Positions 14,630 through 22,001 of a stretch of 32,738 bases of DNA are shown piece after piece. Every line of letters starts with the position of its first letter. Positions within the stretch are counted from its first letter, which is position 1. The translations under genes were made by a program, and so were the position numbers. Location of the stretch: NCBI GenBank assembly GCA_964509975.1, contig CAZDZO010000013.1, positions 1 through 32,738 on the forward strand, given 5' to 3'. The DNA comes from CAZVBV01 sp964509975 (GTDB lineage: Bacteria > Patescibacteriota > Gracilibacteria > UBA4473). Under the pieces are notes generated by a model. It was not told the origin of the DNA and made no database searches. It was given only the letters and a program-made list of their open reading frames with translations.

Positions 14630-15235
14630 TTAAATTTGCGGATGAAATGGCGGAGCAAAATCATCTCCATCACAGAAATTTCCTTTGGAAGTTTCTTGAA
14701 GCTGGATGAATTCTTGAAAAAATGATTTCAAGGTTTCTATGAATTTTGTATCACCAGATCGCAATGTCAGGCTTTTTCCGCTTCCATCGCAAAGTTCAAT
14801 ATCACAACTTTGGGTATTGGTTGCAATTCCTCTAACGTCAAATGGTGTTAGTTCTTTACTACTACTAGAAAAATAAACCGTTGGGGAAATTTTTCCGTTT
14901 TTTATAAAAAAGTAAAAGGAAGTAACATTTCTTCCTCCATCTATTGTCATCCTCATTCCGAGAGAGAACTCAACACGATGTTTGTATGATCTCTGGGAAA
15001 ATACAGCAATAAAGACAATAAGAAGAGCAATTATAAGTTCGGTGACTATGTAAGGAACACGTTTGTCGTGATTGAGCTCATAAAAGAAAGCAAAAGCGAG
15101 ACCAATCATCACAGCGCTTAAGATCGCTTCAAAAATTTTCTTTTTCCTTCTGGATCCTTTGAATACTTTTTTTAGCATGTCTTCCAATGACATTCCTAGT
15201 CCATCAGAAGTTAAAAATTTCTTAATTTTTTTCAT
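14630..15235 (-). CDS. Hypothetical two-span membrane protein
   Basis: A 201-residue protein that I do not recognise. A basic, probably cytosolic N-terminus (MKKIKKFLTSDG to KGSRRKKK) precedes two close membrane spans at about 37-52 and 63-79. A soluble domain of about 110 residues follows with beta-like alternation and a C-terminal helix (FIETLKSFFQEFIQLQ). The layout resembles membrane proteins with a PH-like cytosolic domain, but no family can be named. It is preceded by repeat copy 1 (15311-15390) and a hairpin (15258-15311). The start context, AAAACTATG, matches that of the gene at 16191. Confidence 0.75.
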   Translation of the reverse strand: MKKIKKFLTSDGLGMSLEDMLKKVFKGSRRKKKIFEAILSAVMIGLAFAFFYELNHDKRVPYIVTELIIALLIVFIAVFSQRSYKHRVEFSLGMRMTIDGGRNVTSFYFFIKNGKISPTVYFSSSSKELTPFDVRGIATNTQSCDIELCDGSGKSLTLRSGDTKFIETLKSFFQEFIQLQETSKGNFCDGDDFAPPFHPQI

Positions 15236-15257
15236 AGTTTTAGATATTTATTTACAA

Positions 15258-15311
15258 TAAGTTTAATTTGTCAGCCATGCCGTCACTCGCACAACAGACA
15301 AACTAAACTTA
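15258..15311 (-). promoter_or_regulatory. Leader hairpin, copy 1
   Basis: A 15-bp stem with one mismatch (AAGTTTAATTTGTC with GACAAACTAAACTT) and a 24-nt loop beginning AGCC. It lies between the 80-bp repeat and the ATG at 15235. The equivalent hairpin at 16812 has a different stem sequence but the same position and a related loop. Confidence 0.7.
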
Positions 15312-15390
15312 CCACTGCCGAAAAGAACAAATTGACATACCTTTTTCCGAAGAAATCACTATGTACGAAGCTTTGTTTACAACTTTTTAA
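15311..15390. repeat. 80-bp leader repeat, copy 1
   Basis: Identical to 16862-16941 at 77 of 80 positions, in the same orientation. It starts ACCACTGCCG and ends AACTTTTTAA. Each copy lies upstream of a minus-strand membrane-protein gene, next to the hairpin. Confidence 0.9.
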
Positions 15391-15453
15391 TTATAAAGTC
15401 AATACAGCAAAAGTATCCCGAACCTGTTTTGCAACAAGTCCGGGAATATTTTT

Positions 15454-16191
15454 TCAGTCAGTGGTGAGTTCTTCACAGTTAAAATACACGCTACCCAAAA
15501 GAGTCTCTATAATAGTTTCAAATTCACTTTTCTCTGCAGACTTCCGATGGAAAGTTAATTCAACTTTTCTATTAGCATTCTTATTTTTATCTTTTACCAT
15601 GTAACTGTAGGTCACCTGTTTTCCAAGTGTTTCAATTAAAATTTTCCCGGTCTGTAAAACTTTCATGTTGAAGGGAGGAGTTATCACTATCCACTTATCT
15701 CCAGAACGAAAAAGAATTTCAGAGACATTCCTATTGGGACAGATTGAATATTTAATTATTTTAATGAGTCCAATATCATTCTCAAACGCAATGTCTCCTT
15801 TAAGGACGATATTGATCTTTTCATTCTGCCATATGTAATATACTGTCCCCCAAAATATCAGAATCATTAGGAATGCTATTACTTTTATTACAACAGGAAT
15901 CGTTGGATAATTAAATGCCAAAAATACCAAACAGAGAATTCCACAAATAGTAAAGAGAATCATTTGCACAATTTTATATCGTGCTTCTGTTTGAAATACT
16001 TTTGTAAATGTTTCAACAGATGCTTTCTTGTGTGATTTTGTTCTAGAAATAACAAATGTAACACTTGATATCATAAAAATGATAAAGGCCATCGCAGAAA
16101 CATCAGGCAATGTTTTATAGGGGATCGTGAAAAGTAAAAGCCCAAGAGATACTGTCATCAGTATTGCAAAAAAAATGTTTAAGTTTTTCAT
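15454..16191 (-). CDS. Hypothetical four-span membrane protein
   Basis: A 245-residue protein that I do not recognise. Two pairs of membrane spans occur at about 5-23 and 33-50, and at about 75-95 and 100-122. A soluble C-terminal half follows (from about NEKINIVLKG), beta-rich with a final helix FETIIETLLGS. The ATG at 16191 is chosen: it begins 5 nt after the stop of the preceding gene, and the sequence before it (AAAACTATG) matches the gene at 15235. A longer version would need a TTG start inside the preceding gene. It probably shares an mRNA with the gene at 16197-16787. Confidence 0.75.
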   Translation of the reverse strand: MKNLNIFFAILMTVSLGLLLFTIPYKTLPDVSAMAFIIFMISSVTFVISRTKSHKKASVETFTKVFQTEARYKIVQMILFTICGILCLVFLAFNYPTIPVVIKVIAFLMILIFWGTVYYIWQNEKINIVLKGDIAFENDIGLIKIIKYSICPNRNVSEILFRSGDKWIVITPPFNMKVLQTGKILIETLGKQVTYSYMVKDKNKNANRKVELTFHRKSAEKSEFETIIETLLGSVYFNCEELTTD

Positions 16192-16196
16192 AGTTT

Positions 16197-16787
16197 TTAA
16201 TGTTTTTCCATTTCCATTTCTAAACAATTCGTAATAAAACTCAGAATTAATCTTAATTGAGGATCACTTCCTTCAAGCCATTTTCCATTGTTGAGTAGAA
16301 GGCGTCCTTGTTTGTTGATTTCTGGTTTTTTCTCAAATTTGATAAGAATAGTTTCCTTTCGTCGAGTTGATTTTACCGTGAATTCGACACTCAGTGAACC
16401 AACTTTTTTTAATATCCCATGGTTTAATTCAACCTTTTGAAAAATTTTTTCTAAAGGGTGTTTCCATCCACCGAGATTGTTAGAACAAAGAAAAACTCCT
16501 GTAAGGGAATTTCCCTTGATTTGAAGTTTCGGTTCTTTTCGAAATATGGGCATTCTGTGAAATATCCACCATGCGATGGTGAATAGAATAAGAATTCCTA
16601 TTGTAAAAAGACTTGTTATTATTTCATTAGAAAACAATAACCATCCTACAATAATACTCAGATAGAAAAAGTGTGTACCAATATACACCGCTTTTTGTCT
16701 CGATTTTTTCATTTTTTTCCTCCACTGTTTGAGGGAAAATTTTGTTTCGTTAACATTGTTTGGAAAAGAAGAAAAGTCGTATTTCAT
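16197..16787 (-). CDS. Hypothetical two-span membrane protein
   Basis: A 196-residue protein that I do not recognise. A short N-terminus rich in Lys and Arg (LKQWRKKMKKSRQK) precedes two spans at about 34-50 and 56-72. A soluble domain of about 115 residues follows (KLQIKGNSLTG onward) and ends in a helix (LRLILSFITNCLEME). The architecture parallels the genes at 14630 and 15454, suggesting a family expanded in place, though clear sequence identity is not evident by eye. It is preceded by the hairpin (16812-16860) and copy 2 of the 80-bp repeat. Confidence 0.75.
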   Translation of the reverse strand: MKYDFSSFPNNVNETKFSLKQWRKKMKKSRQKAVYIGTHFFYLSIIVGWLLFSNEIITSLFTIGILILFTIAWWIFHRMPIFRKEPKLQIKGNSLTGVFLCSNNLGGWKHPLEKIFQKVELNHGILKKVGSLSVEFTVKSTRRKETILIKFEKKPEINKQGRLLLNNGKWLEGSDPQLRLILSFITNCLEMEMEKH

Positions 16788-16811
16788 AACTGTTGCTGAT
16801 TTAGTTTATAT

Positions 16812-16860
16812 TATTTATCTCGTTAGCCCTGCTTCCATTGCAAGACAAACGAGATAAATA
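16812..16860 (-). promoter_or_regulatory. Leader hairpin, copy 2
   Basis: A perfect 13-bp stem (TATTTATCTCGTT with AACGAGATAAATA) and a loop beginning AGCC. The stem bases differ from copy 1 at 15258 while pairing is kept, and it lies 24 nt before the ATG at 16787. Confidence 0.75.
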
Positions 16861-16861
16861 C

Positions 16862-16941
16862 ACCACTGCCGAAAAGAACAAATTGACATACTTTTTTCCG
16901 AAGAAATCACTATGTACGAAGTCTTGTTTACAACTTTTTAA
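16862..16941. repeat. 80-bp leader repeat, copy 2
   Basis: 77 of 80 bases are identical to 15311-15390. The rest of the 16788-17104 gap holds a short C/G-block repeat (16967-16992), one end of a TGTCATT-type element (17028-17060) and the -10 box of carB. Confidence 0.9.
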
Positions 16942-16966
16942 CACAGAAGTCAAATAACAACCCCTC

Positions 16967-16992
16967 TACCTCCTCCTTAACAGAAGGAGAAA
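16967..16992. repeat. C/G-block repeat, degenerate copy
   Basis: AACCCCTCTACCTCCTCCTT followed by a loop and AGAAGGAGAA. It has the same order of blocks as 22993. Confidence 0.5.
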
Positions 16993-17089
16993 AAGTAATC
17001 CTCTGCTAATTTATCGGAAGTAAATTGCCACGCTCCATTTCATTACGCTCGCAATGACATTTTTTATTTCCCTCCTCCGAAAAAATTAG

Positions 17090-17095
17090 TAGAAT
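17090..17095 (+). promoter_or_regulatory. carB: -10 box of carB
   Basis: TAGAAT ends 9 nt before the ATG at 17105, with AGGA in between. No good -35 is visible. Confidence 0.4.
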
Positions 17096-17104
17096 GTACA
17101 GGAT

Positions 17105-18763
17105 ATGAAAATCTTGTTACTAGGGTCTGGAGCATTAAAGATAGGAGAAGCGGGTGAATTTGATTATTCAGGATCACAAGCGATTAAAGCCTTCAAAAAG
17201 AATGGTCATGAGGTGATTTTGATTAATCCAAATATTGCAACGATTCAGACTGATCCGCAAAATTTTACGACCGAAGATACCGGACCGGATAAGATTTACC
17301 TTTTGCCCGTAAAACCAACTTTTGTGCAAAAAATTATTAAAAAGGAAAAACCAGATGCGTTGGCATTGTCCTTTGGAGGGCAGACAGCGCTTAATTGTGG
17401 TTTGGAGCTGGAGAAGTCAGGTTTTCTCAAGAAACACAAGGTGAAGGTGCTGGGAACGCCTGTTTCAGTCATTGAAGCAACGGAAGATAGAGAGATCTTT
17501 AAACAGAAATTGAAGGAAATTAAAATTCTCACGCCTCGGTCGATTGCAACCAAGAATTTGAAAGATGCGAAAGTGGCTTCTTTGAAAATTGGATTTCCAC
17601 TTATTATGAGAGCCGGATTTGCGCTGGGAGGAAAAGGATCTGGGTTTTGTGAGAATGAAAAACAATTTGAAGAAATGGCGAAAGAAGCGTTTGCATTTTC
17701 TCCTCAAGTGTTGGTGGAGGAAGATTTGCGTGGATGGAAAGAAGTAGAATACGAAGTGGTTCGCGATGGTGATGACAATTGTATTACCGTGGTGAATATG
17801 GAGAACTTCGATCCGCTTGGAATTCATACCGGAGAATCAATCGTGATTTCTCCTTCTATGACCTTGGCGAACTCTGAATATCAAATGCTTCGAACGGTTT
17901 CTATTACAACGATCAGACACTTGGGAATCGTAGGAGAATGTAATATTCAGTTCGCCCTTAATCCAGAAGATGATAAGGACTATCGAGTTATCGAGGTGAA
18001 TGCCCGACTGAGCAGAAGTTCAGCGTTGGCGTCTAAAGCTTCTGGATACCCTCTCGCGGCGGTTGCTGCCGAGATCATCCTTGGAAAGACTATGCCAGAA
18101 ATTCCAAATGCGATTACAAAGGTAACAACAAGTTTCTTTGAACCAGCTCTCGATTACATTGCGGTAAAGATTCCTCGATGGGATTTGCAGAAGTTTCGAA
18201 AGGTATCACATGAGATCTCTACGGAGATGAAATCCGTGGGAGAGGTCATGGCACTGGGTCGAAATTTTCCGGAATGTATTCAGAAAGCAGTTCGGATGCT
18301 CGCGGTGGGGTCAGAAGGAGTGCTCGACTCCCCTACTGCCTTTGAAAATAAGGAAGAACTTGAAGAACACATCAGAGTTGCTTCTCCCCGAAGACTCTTC
18401 GCGATTTCTGAAGGATTGTTCACAAAAACCTTCACACTCGAACAAATCTGGGAAATGACAAAGATCGATCGATGGTTTCTTCAACAACTTGAACGAATTA
18501 CTGATTGTGCAAGGACGATGGAATCAATTGGAACGCGAAACGGTGCCATTTCGCCTGCATTATTGCGTGATGCAAAGGTTCTTGGTTTTTCTGATAATGA
18601 AATTGCTCGACACACAAAGAAAGACGCCAAAGCCGTACGAAAAGAACGAATAGCAAAAGGGATTCGTCCGATTACCAAACAAATAGATACTCTTGCGGCT
18701 GAGTTCCCAGCCCAAACCAACTACCTTTATACGACGTACTTGGGGAAGAAGGATGATGTATAG
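17105..18763 (+). CDS. carB: Carbamoyl-phosphate synthase large subunit, N-terminal half only
   Basis: Residues 1-552 correspond to the carboxyphosphate-synthesising half and the oligomerisation domain of CarB, which is normally about 1070 residues. An ATP-grasp unit is present: LGSGALKIGEAGEFDYSGSQ (6-25), GGKGSGFCEN, ENFDPLGIHTGESIV and VIEVNARLSRSSALASKASG. Helical residues 400-552 end in TLAAEFPAQTNYLYTTYLGKK, the usual junction. The stop comes exactly there, and the carbamate-kinase half and allosteric domain are absent downstream. Sequence style resembles the eukaryotic/Bacteroidetes-like CPSase branch. A second gene elsewhere should supply the other half, as with split carB in some archaea; gene loss is the alternative. 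Confidence 0.93.
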   Translation: MKILLLGSGALKIGEAGEFDYSGSQAIKAFKKNGHEVILINPNIATIQTDPQNFTTEDTGPDKIYLLPVKPTFVQKIIKKEKPDALALSFGGQTALNCGLELEKSGFLKKHKVKVLGTPVSVIEATEDREIFKQKLKEIKILTPRSIATKNLKDAKVASLKIGFPLIMRAGFALGGKGSGFCENEKQFEEMAKEAFAFSPQVLVEEDLRGWKEVEYEVVRDGDDNCITVVNMENFDPLGIHTGESIVISPSMTLANSEYQMLRTVSITTIRHLGIVGECNIQFALNPEDDKDYRVIEVNARLSRSSALASKASGYPLAAVAAEIILGKTMPEIPNAITKVTTSFFEPALDYIAVKIPRWDLQKFRKVSHEISTEMKSVGEVMALGRNFPECIQKAVRMLAVGSEGVLDSPTAFENKEELEEHIRVASPRRLFAISEGLFTKTFTLEQIWEMTKIDRWFLQQLERITDCARTMESIGTRNGAISPALLRDAKVLGFSDNEIARHTKKDAKAVRKERIAKGIRPITKQIDTLAAEFPAQTNYLYTTYLGKKDDV

Positions 18764-18772
18764 GAAGTACTT

Positions 18773-18885
18773 TGTCTTTCCAGCGAAGGCTGGAATCCAT
18801 TATTCTTCAAAAAACATAGTTAAACTTCAAGTAGTTGCCTTTTTTAATAGTTGATAATGGGTCTCAAACCAAGTTTGGGATGACA
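18773..18885. repeat. TGTC-ended palindromic element after carB
   Basis: Left end TGTCTTTCCAGCGAAGGCTG, right end GTTTGGGATGACA. Inner ATCCATTAT and GATAATGGGT are inverted. It fills the gap between the convergent carB and rplS genes and may act as their terminator. Confidence 0.65.
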
Positions 18886-18896
18886 TTCTATATTAT

Positions 18897-19448
18897 CTAC
18901 TCTTCTTTCTTCTCTTCCTCAGCAGGAGCTTCTTTTTCTTCTTTAGCTTCTTCAACAACCGCTTCTTTCACTTTTTCCTTCGGTTCTGCCTCAACGGTTT
19001 TCTCTTGTTTCTCTTCAACAGGAGTTTCTTCTTTCTTTTCTTCAACAACTTCTTCCGCTTTTTCTTCTACAGGTTGTTCAAATGTCTTTTCTTCAAGTTT
19101 AAGTTCTACTTCTCTCAAACGAAGGGCTTTTCCAGAAAGTGCTCGCAAGAAGTTAAGTTTCGCACGTCGTACTTTGTGTGCACGAAGTACGTCAACCTTC
19201 ACAACGTTTGGAGAATGAATTGGGTATACTTTTTCAACCCCAATTCCTTCTGAAATCTTTCGAACCGTAAAAGTGCTTTCTATACCATGTCCTGGGTTAA
19301 CCGCAATAACAGTCCCCTCAAAGGCTTGAATTCGTTCTTTATTTCCTTCTTTAATCTTTTGGTGTACTTTTACTAAATATCCAGGACGAATGTCCGGAAC
19401 ATTTGGTTTACAATATTTTTTCGAAAACTGGTGAAGGAGTTGGCTCAT
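18897..19448 (-). CDS. rplS: Ribosomal protein L19 with long acidic C-terminal tail
   Basis: A 50S subunit protein at the interface with 30S. Residues 1-117 are a normal L19 (DIRPGYLVKVHQKIKEG, AFEGTVIAV, FTVRKISEGIGVEKVYPIHSP, RRAKLNFLRALSGKALRLRE). A tail of about 66 residues follows, almost only Glu, Lys, Val, Ala and Pro, with net negative charge. Standard L19 ends near residue 115-120. The tail is probably disordered and could contact another ribosomal or nascent-chain factor; this is inference. The promoter is TTGACG, 16 bp, TACAAT, about 20 nt before the ATG. Confidence 0.95.
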   Translation of the reverse strand: MSQLLHQFSKKYCKPNVPDIRPGYLVKVHQKIKEGNKERIQAFEGTVIAVNPGHGIESTFTVRKISEGIGVEKVYPIHSPNVVKVDVLRAHKVRRAKLNFLRALSGKALRLREVELKLEEKTFEQPVEEKAEEVVEEKKEETPVEEKQEKTVEAEPKEKVKEAVVEEAKEEKEAPAEEEKKEE

Positions 19449-19471
19449 AACAATTCAAATAAATCGCGCAG

Positions 19472-19499
19472 ATTGTAGGGCTTCGCATTCTTTCGTCAA
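19472..19499 (-). promoter_or_regulatory. rplS: Promoter of rplS
   Basis: Minus strand TTGACG (19494-19499), 16-bp spacer and TACAAT (19472-19477). The ATG is at 19448. Confidence 0.75.
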
Positions 19500-19524
19500 G
19501 ATTTTTTTTAAATTAAAGAACCGC

Positions 19525-20100
19525 TTACGCATTTACCAATGGCTCGGTGTCTTTTTTGAGTTTATTCTTGAGAACAATGTTTTCTTTTTCGGTGAAAACA
19601 GTTTGTACGAATTTGTCCTTTAATGTGATTCGATAAAGGAAATCTTCTCGTGTCATCACTCCGTATTTCAAGTTTTTGTCCCCAAACGATGTGTCGAGAT
19701 ATCGTTGCAAGGCTGTTTTATCAATGTTTCCAACAATAAAGAGATCTGTCTCCCCTTCTTTATTCACAAAGGCTCCTGTGAGAATAAGAATGTCGACGTC
19801 TCCCATCTTGCTAATTTTCTTTAAGACTTCTTGGTTATCCTCGTTTGTCTTTCGGACAATAGAGGTCAATTCATGAAGAATGGGGAAATGTGGGTTAATC
19901 CGGTAATATTTTTTTCGATTACGTTCTGTTGATTTGAGCAACCCAATTTTTTCAAGGTTCTCAAGCTCTCGTCGAAGAGAGTTTATTTGTTCATCTAAGA
20001 TTCGTGTTAGTTCTCTAATAAAAAACTCCTCGTCAGGGTTGTTGAGAAATTGCTGGAAGAGTTTTACTCGTGCTCCGGAACCAAATATTTTTTTGAGCAT
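19525..20100 (-). CDS. Winged-helix regulator with nucleotidyltransferase-like C-domain
   Basis: A 191-residue protein with two parts. Residues 1-75 form a winged helix (GSGARVKLFQQFLNN, FFIRELTRILDEQINSLRRELENLEKIG, then the wing KSTERNRKKYYRINP). Residues 95-185 resemble the degenerate nucleotidyltransferase fold often fused to such regulators (ILILTGAF, TDLFIVGNIDK, YGVMTREDF), but the GS and catalytic Asp motif is not intact. It is likely a DNA-binding regulator. The ATG at 20100 is chosen; a longer frame would need a TTG start. The promoter is TTGACA, 17 bp, TACTTT (20131-20159), and an inverted repeat TTTTTGTA / TACAAAAA overlaps the leader, a possible autoregulatory operator. Confidence 0.8.
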   Translation of the reverse strand: MLKKIFGSGARVKLFQQFLNNPDEEFFIRELTRILDEQINSLRRELENLEKIGLLKSTERNRKKYYRINPHFPILHELTSIVRKTNEDNQEVLKKISKMGDVDILILTGAFVNKEGETDLFIVGNIDKTALQRYLDTSFGDKNLKYGVMTREDFLYRITLKDKFVQTVFTEKENIVLKNKLKKDTEPLVNA

Positions 20101-20103
20101 ATT

Positions 20104-20159
20104 TTTTGTACAAAAGTAATGCGCATACAAAAAGTATTCGTTTCTGACTTAAATGTCAA
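20104..20159 (-). promoter_or_regulatory. Promoter and possible operator of the winged-helix gene
   Basis: Minus strand TTGACA (20154-20159), 17-bp spacer, TACTTT (20131-20136). The inverted repeat TTTTTGTA ... TACAAAAA covers the -10 edge and the first 25 nt of the leader. Confidence 0.55.
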
Positions 20160-20248
20160 AACTTTTTTTGTAGAAAAGGGGTTATTGGCTTTAATAAGGG
20201 AAAATTTTTGAAGAAAAAAATATTTCATGATCTCTTTTTGTTCTCAAG

Positions 20249-20269
20249 TTGAACACATTTTTTGTTCAA
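20249..20269. repeat. 21-bp palindrome, copy 3
   Basis: TTGAACA, centre CATTTTT, TGTTCAA; one base differs from copy 2. It lies about 90 bp upstream of the winged-helix gene promoter. Confidence 0.8.
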
Positions 20270-20335
20270 TAAAAACACATTTCACTCTCAAAAATACTAT
20301 AAAAAAACAAACACGCCCTTATGCAAATGAGGGTG

Positions 20336-20365
20336 CAAAAAAAATCTCCCTGCATTGAGAGGAGA
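20336..20365 (-). terminator. Terminator after the LapA-like gene
   Basis: Minus strand TCTCC / GGAGA stem followed by a run of eight or more T. It lies 25 bp after the stop at 20390 and ends the tig to LapA-like transcript. Confidence 0.7.
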
Positions 20366-20389
20366 CTTTCGTTAATAATTTTTCTGTCA

Positions 20390-20629
20390 CTACAGATCGA
20401 TGTCGGAATTTTCAATTGAAGAATCTTTTCCCTTACTAGAAGCGGCGAGTCCTAAAAAGAATCCTGCTACAATTCCCAGAATCATACTAAACATTATTGT
20501 AAAAAAGAGACTTTGTGTGCTAACTTTGAAAAGAATAAGTACACGTGCCGAGGTTGCTATATTTTCAAAGGCAAAAATAAGCCCCACAACCATAAAGCAA
20601 AGAAAGAAGATAAAGTAATTTTTTCTCAT
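20390..20629 (-). CDS. LapA/DUF1049-like small membrane protein
   Basis: A 79-residue protein with two hydrophobic spans (about 5-20 and 40-64). The family-type features are a first span ending FAFEN, a short beta-like linker (ARVLILFKVSTQS) and a second span with G-x3-G spacing (ILGIVAGFFLGLAASSKGK). It ends in a polar acidic tail. This pattern fits the LapA/DUF1049 family; the role is unknown outside proteobacteria. The gene starts 17 bp after tig on the same strand and is probably co-transcribed with it. Confidence 0.65.
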   Translation of the reverse strand: MRKNYFIFFLCFMVVGLIFAFENIATSARVLILFKVSTQSLFFTIMFSMILGIVAGFFLGLAASSKGKDSSIENSDIDL

Positions 20630-20646
20630 GTGTATTTTTAAGTTAC

Positions 20647-21909
20647 CTAAAGCATAAGACCCTCCAAATATTTGTCAATTTTCAAGTTAAGTATGGTCTT
20701 TTGAAGTTCTTCATCGCGATTTCCTTGGTCCCCCATCTGAGACATTCGTTGGTCAACGATGAGTCCTGCTTTTGTCATTTCATCTTTGTCGAGTTCAACT
20801 TTCTCTACTTTTACAATCTCAGAAAGTGCCAAGAATACAGTCAGATTCGCTTCTGCGTCTTTTTCGAATTGTTTTTTAAGATCATCCTCTTTTTTTCCAA
20901 TCGTTTTCCAGAACGCCTCTGGGTCGTGTGTGTACTGTGGAGATTGTTTGATTTCAGTTAGACGCATTTCGCATTCTCGGTCAATCCATGAACGCGGAAG
21001 ATCTACTTTCACGGCTTTTAGAAGTTTTTCGTTATACTCCCCTATTTTCTTTTTCTTTTCTTCGTTTCGTTTATTGCGCTCCACCATTTGCTCAATGTCT
21101 TTTTTAAATTCATCGAGTTTCTTTTTTCGTCCGGTAATCTGTTCAATCATCGTTTCATCAAGATGCTTTGCGGAAACTTCTCCCACTGAGTTCATTTTGA
21201 TATCAAAGAGTACAGTTGTTCCCGCTAAGTCTTTGGCTTGGTACTCTTTTGGAAATTTTACTTTCACGGCTTTCTTTTCCTCCCCTGCCTTCATGCCTTC
21301 ATAGGCCTTCTCAAGGTCTGGTAAAAACTGTCCTGATCCAAGAACAAAAGGAACTGCTTTCCCCTCGGTATTTGGAATTGTTTCTCCTTTTTTATCTTTT
21401 CCACAGAAATCAACTTCTGCGAGATCCCCTTTCTCTGCCGCTCGTTTAACGACTTTCTGGAGTTTCATATCCTGCATGATGTGTTCAATGGTTTCATCAA
21501 TTTCTTTTGCTTCAACAGTCACCTTTAATGGGGATATTTTAATCTTGGCATAGCCATCAATTGTAACTTCAGGAAAGATTTCAATTTCTGCTTTAATCTC
21601 CACCGGTTTTTTCTTTATATCAGAGAAATCAATCTTTGGAGCGGCAACAGGTTGGAGTTTATTGGCAATAACAAAGTCTCGATATTTTTTGTCAACGGCT
21701 GTGTTAAGTGCTTCATAGGCAAGGCGATCAACACCAATGTGTTCAATAACTACTTTATCAGGCGCTTTTCCTTTTCGAAATCCTTGGGCTTTGACTTCCC
21801 CACGAAAATGATCAAGAACGGCTTTTTCTGCTTTCTTAATATCGGCTTCTTCGATAGAAAAAGAGAATGATACTTTTGAATGAGAAAGCTTTTTAAATGG
21901 GGCACTCAT
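20647..21909 (-). CDS. tig: Trigger factor (ribosome-associated chaperone / prolyl isomerase)
   Basis: Binds L23 at the ribosome exit tunnel and holds nascent chains. The 420-residue protein has three domains: an N-terminal ribosome-binding domain with the signature QGFRKGKAPDKVV (about 39-51), an FKBP-type domain at about 150-240 (GDLAEVDFCGKDKKGE, FVLGSGQFLPDLEKAYEGMKAGEEK, FPKEYQAKDLAG), and a helical C-terminal cradle. The ATG at 21909 (MSAPFKKL) is preferred because longer frames run into the upstream divergent promoter region. It is divergent from the secreted protein gene at 22002. Confidence 0.93.
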   Translation of the reverse strand: MSAPFKKLSHSKVSFSFSIEEADIKKAEKAVLDHFRGEVKAQGFRKGKAPDKVVIEHIGVDRLAYEALNTAVDKKYRDFVIANKLQPVAAPKIDFSDIKKKPVEIKAEIEIFPEVTIDGYAKIKISPLKVTVEAKEIDETIEHIMQDMKLQKVVKRAAEKGDLAEVDFCGKDKKGETIPNTEGKAVPFVLGSGQFLPDLEKAYEGMKAGEEKKAVKVKFPKEYQAKDLAGTTVLFDIKMNSVGEVSAKHLDETMIEQITGRKKKLDEFKKDIEQMVERNKRNEEKKKKIGEYNEKLLKAVKVDLPRSWIDRECEMRLTEIKQSPQYTHDPEAFWKTIGKKEDDLKKQFEKDAEANLTVFLALSEIVKVEKVELDKDEMTKAGLIVDQRMSQMGDQGNRDEELQKTILNLKIDKYLEGLML

Positions 21910-22001
21910 GAGTGTAATAGTTAAAATAATATTAAATCGAATCGATGGTACGGAAATAATTTTGTTTGACAAATATTTTGGCTTTTGGAAAGCTGGTCTT
22001 T

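Noticed and set aside
15332..15604. A 90-codon plus-strand frame across the 80-bp repeat and the end of a membrane-protein gene
   Set aside because: It overlaps a well-supported minus-strand gene and is not kept at the second copy of the repeat.
14630..16787. The three membrane proteins as a defence or toxin system
   Set aside because: No nuclease, NTPase or other effector motif is visible, and nothing beyond position and architecture supports such a role.
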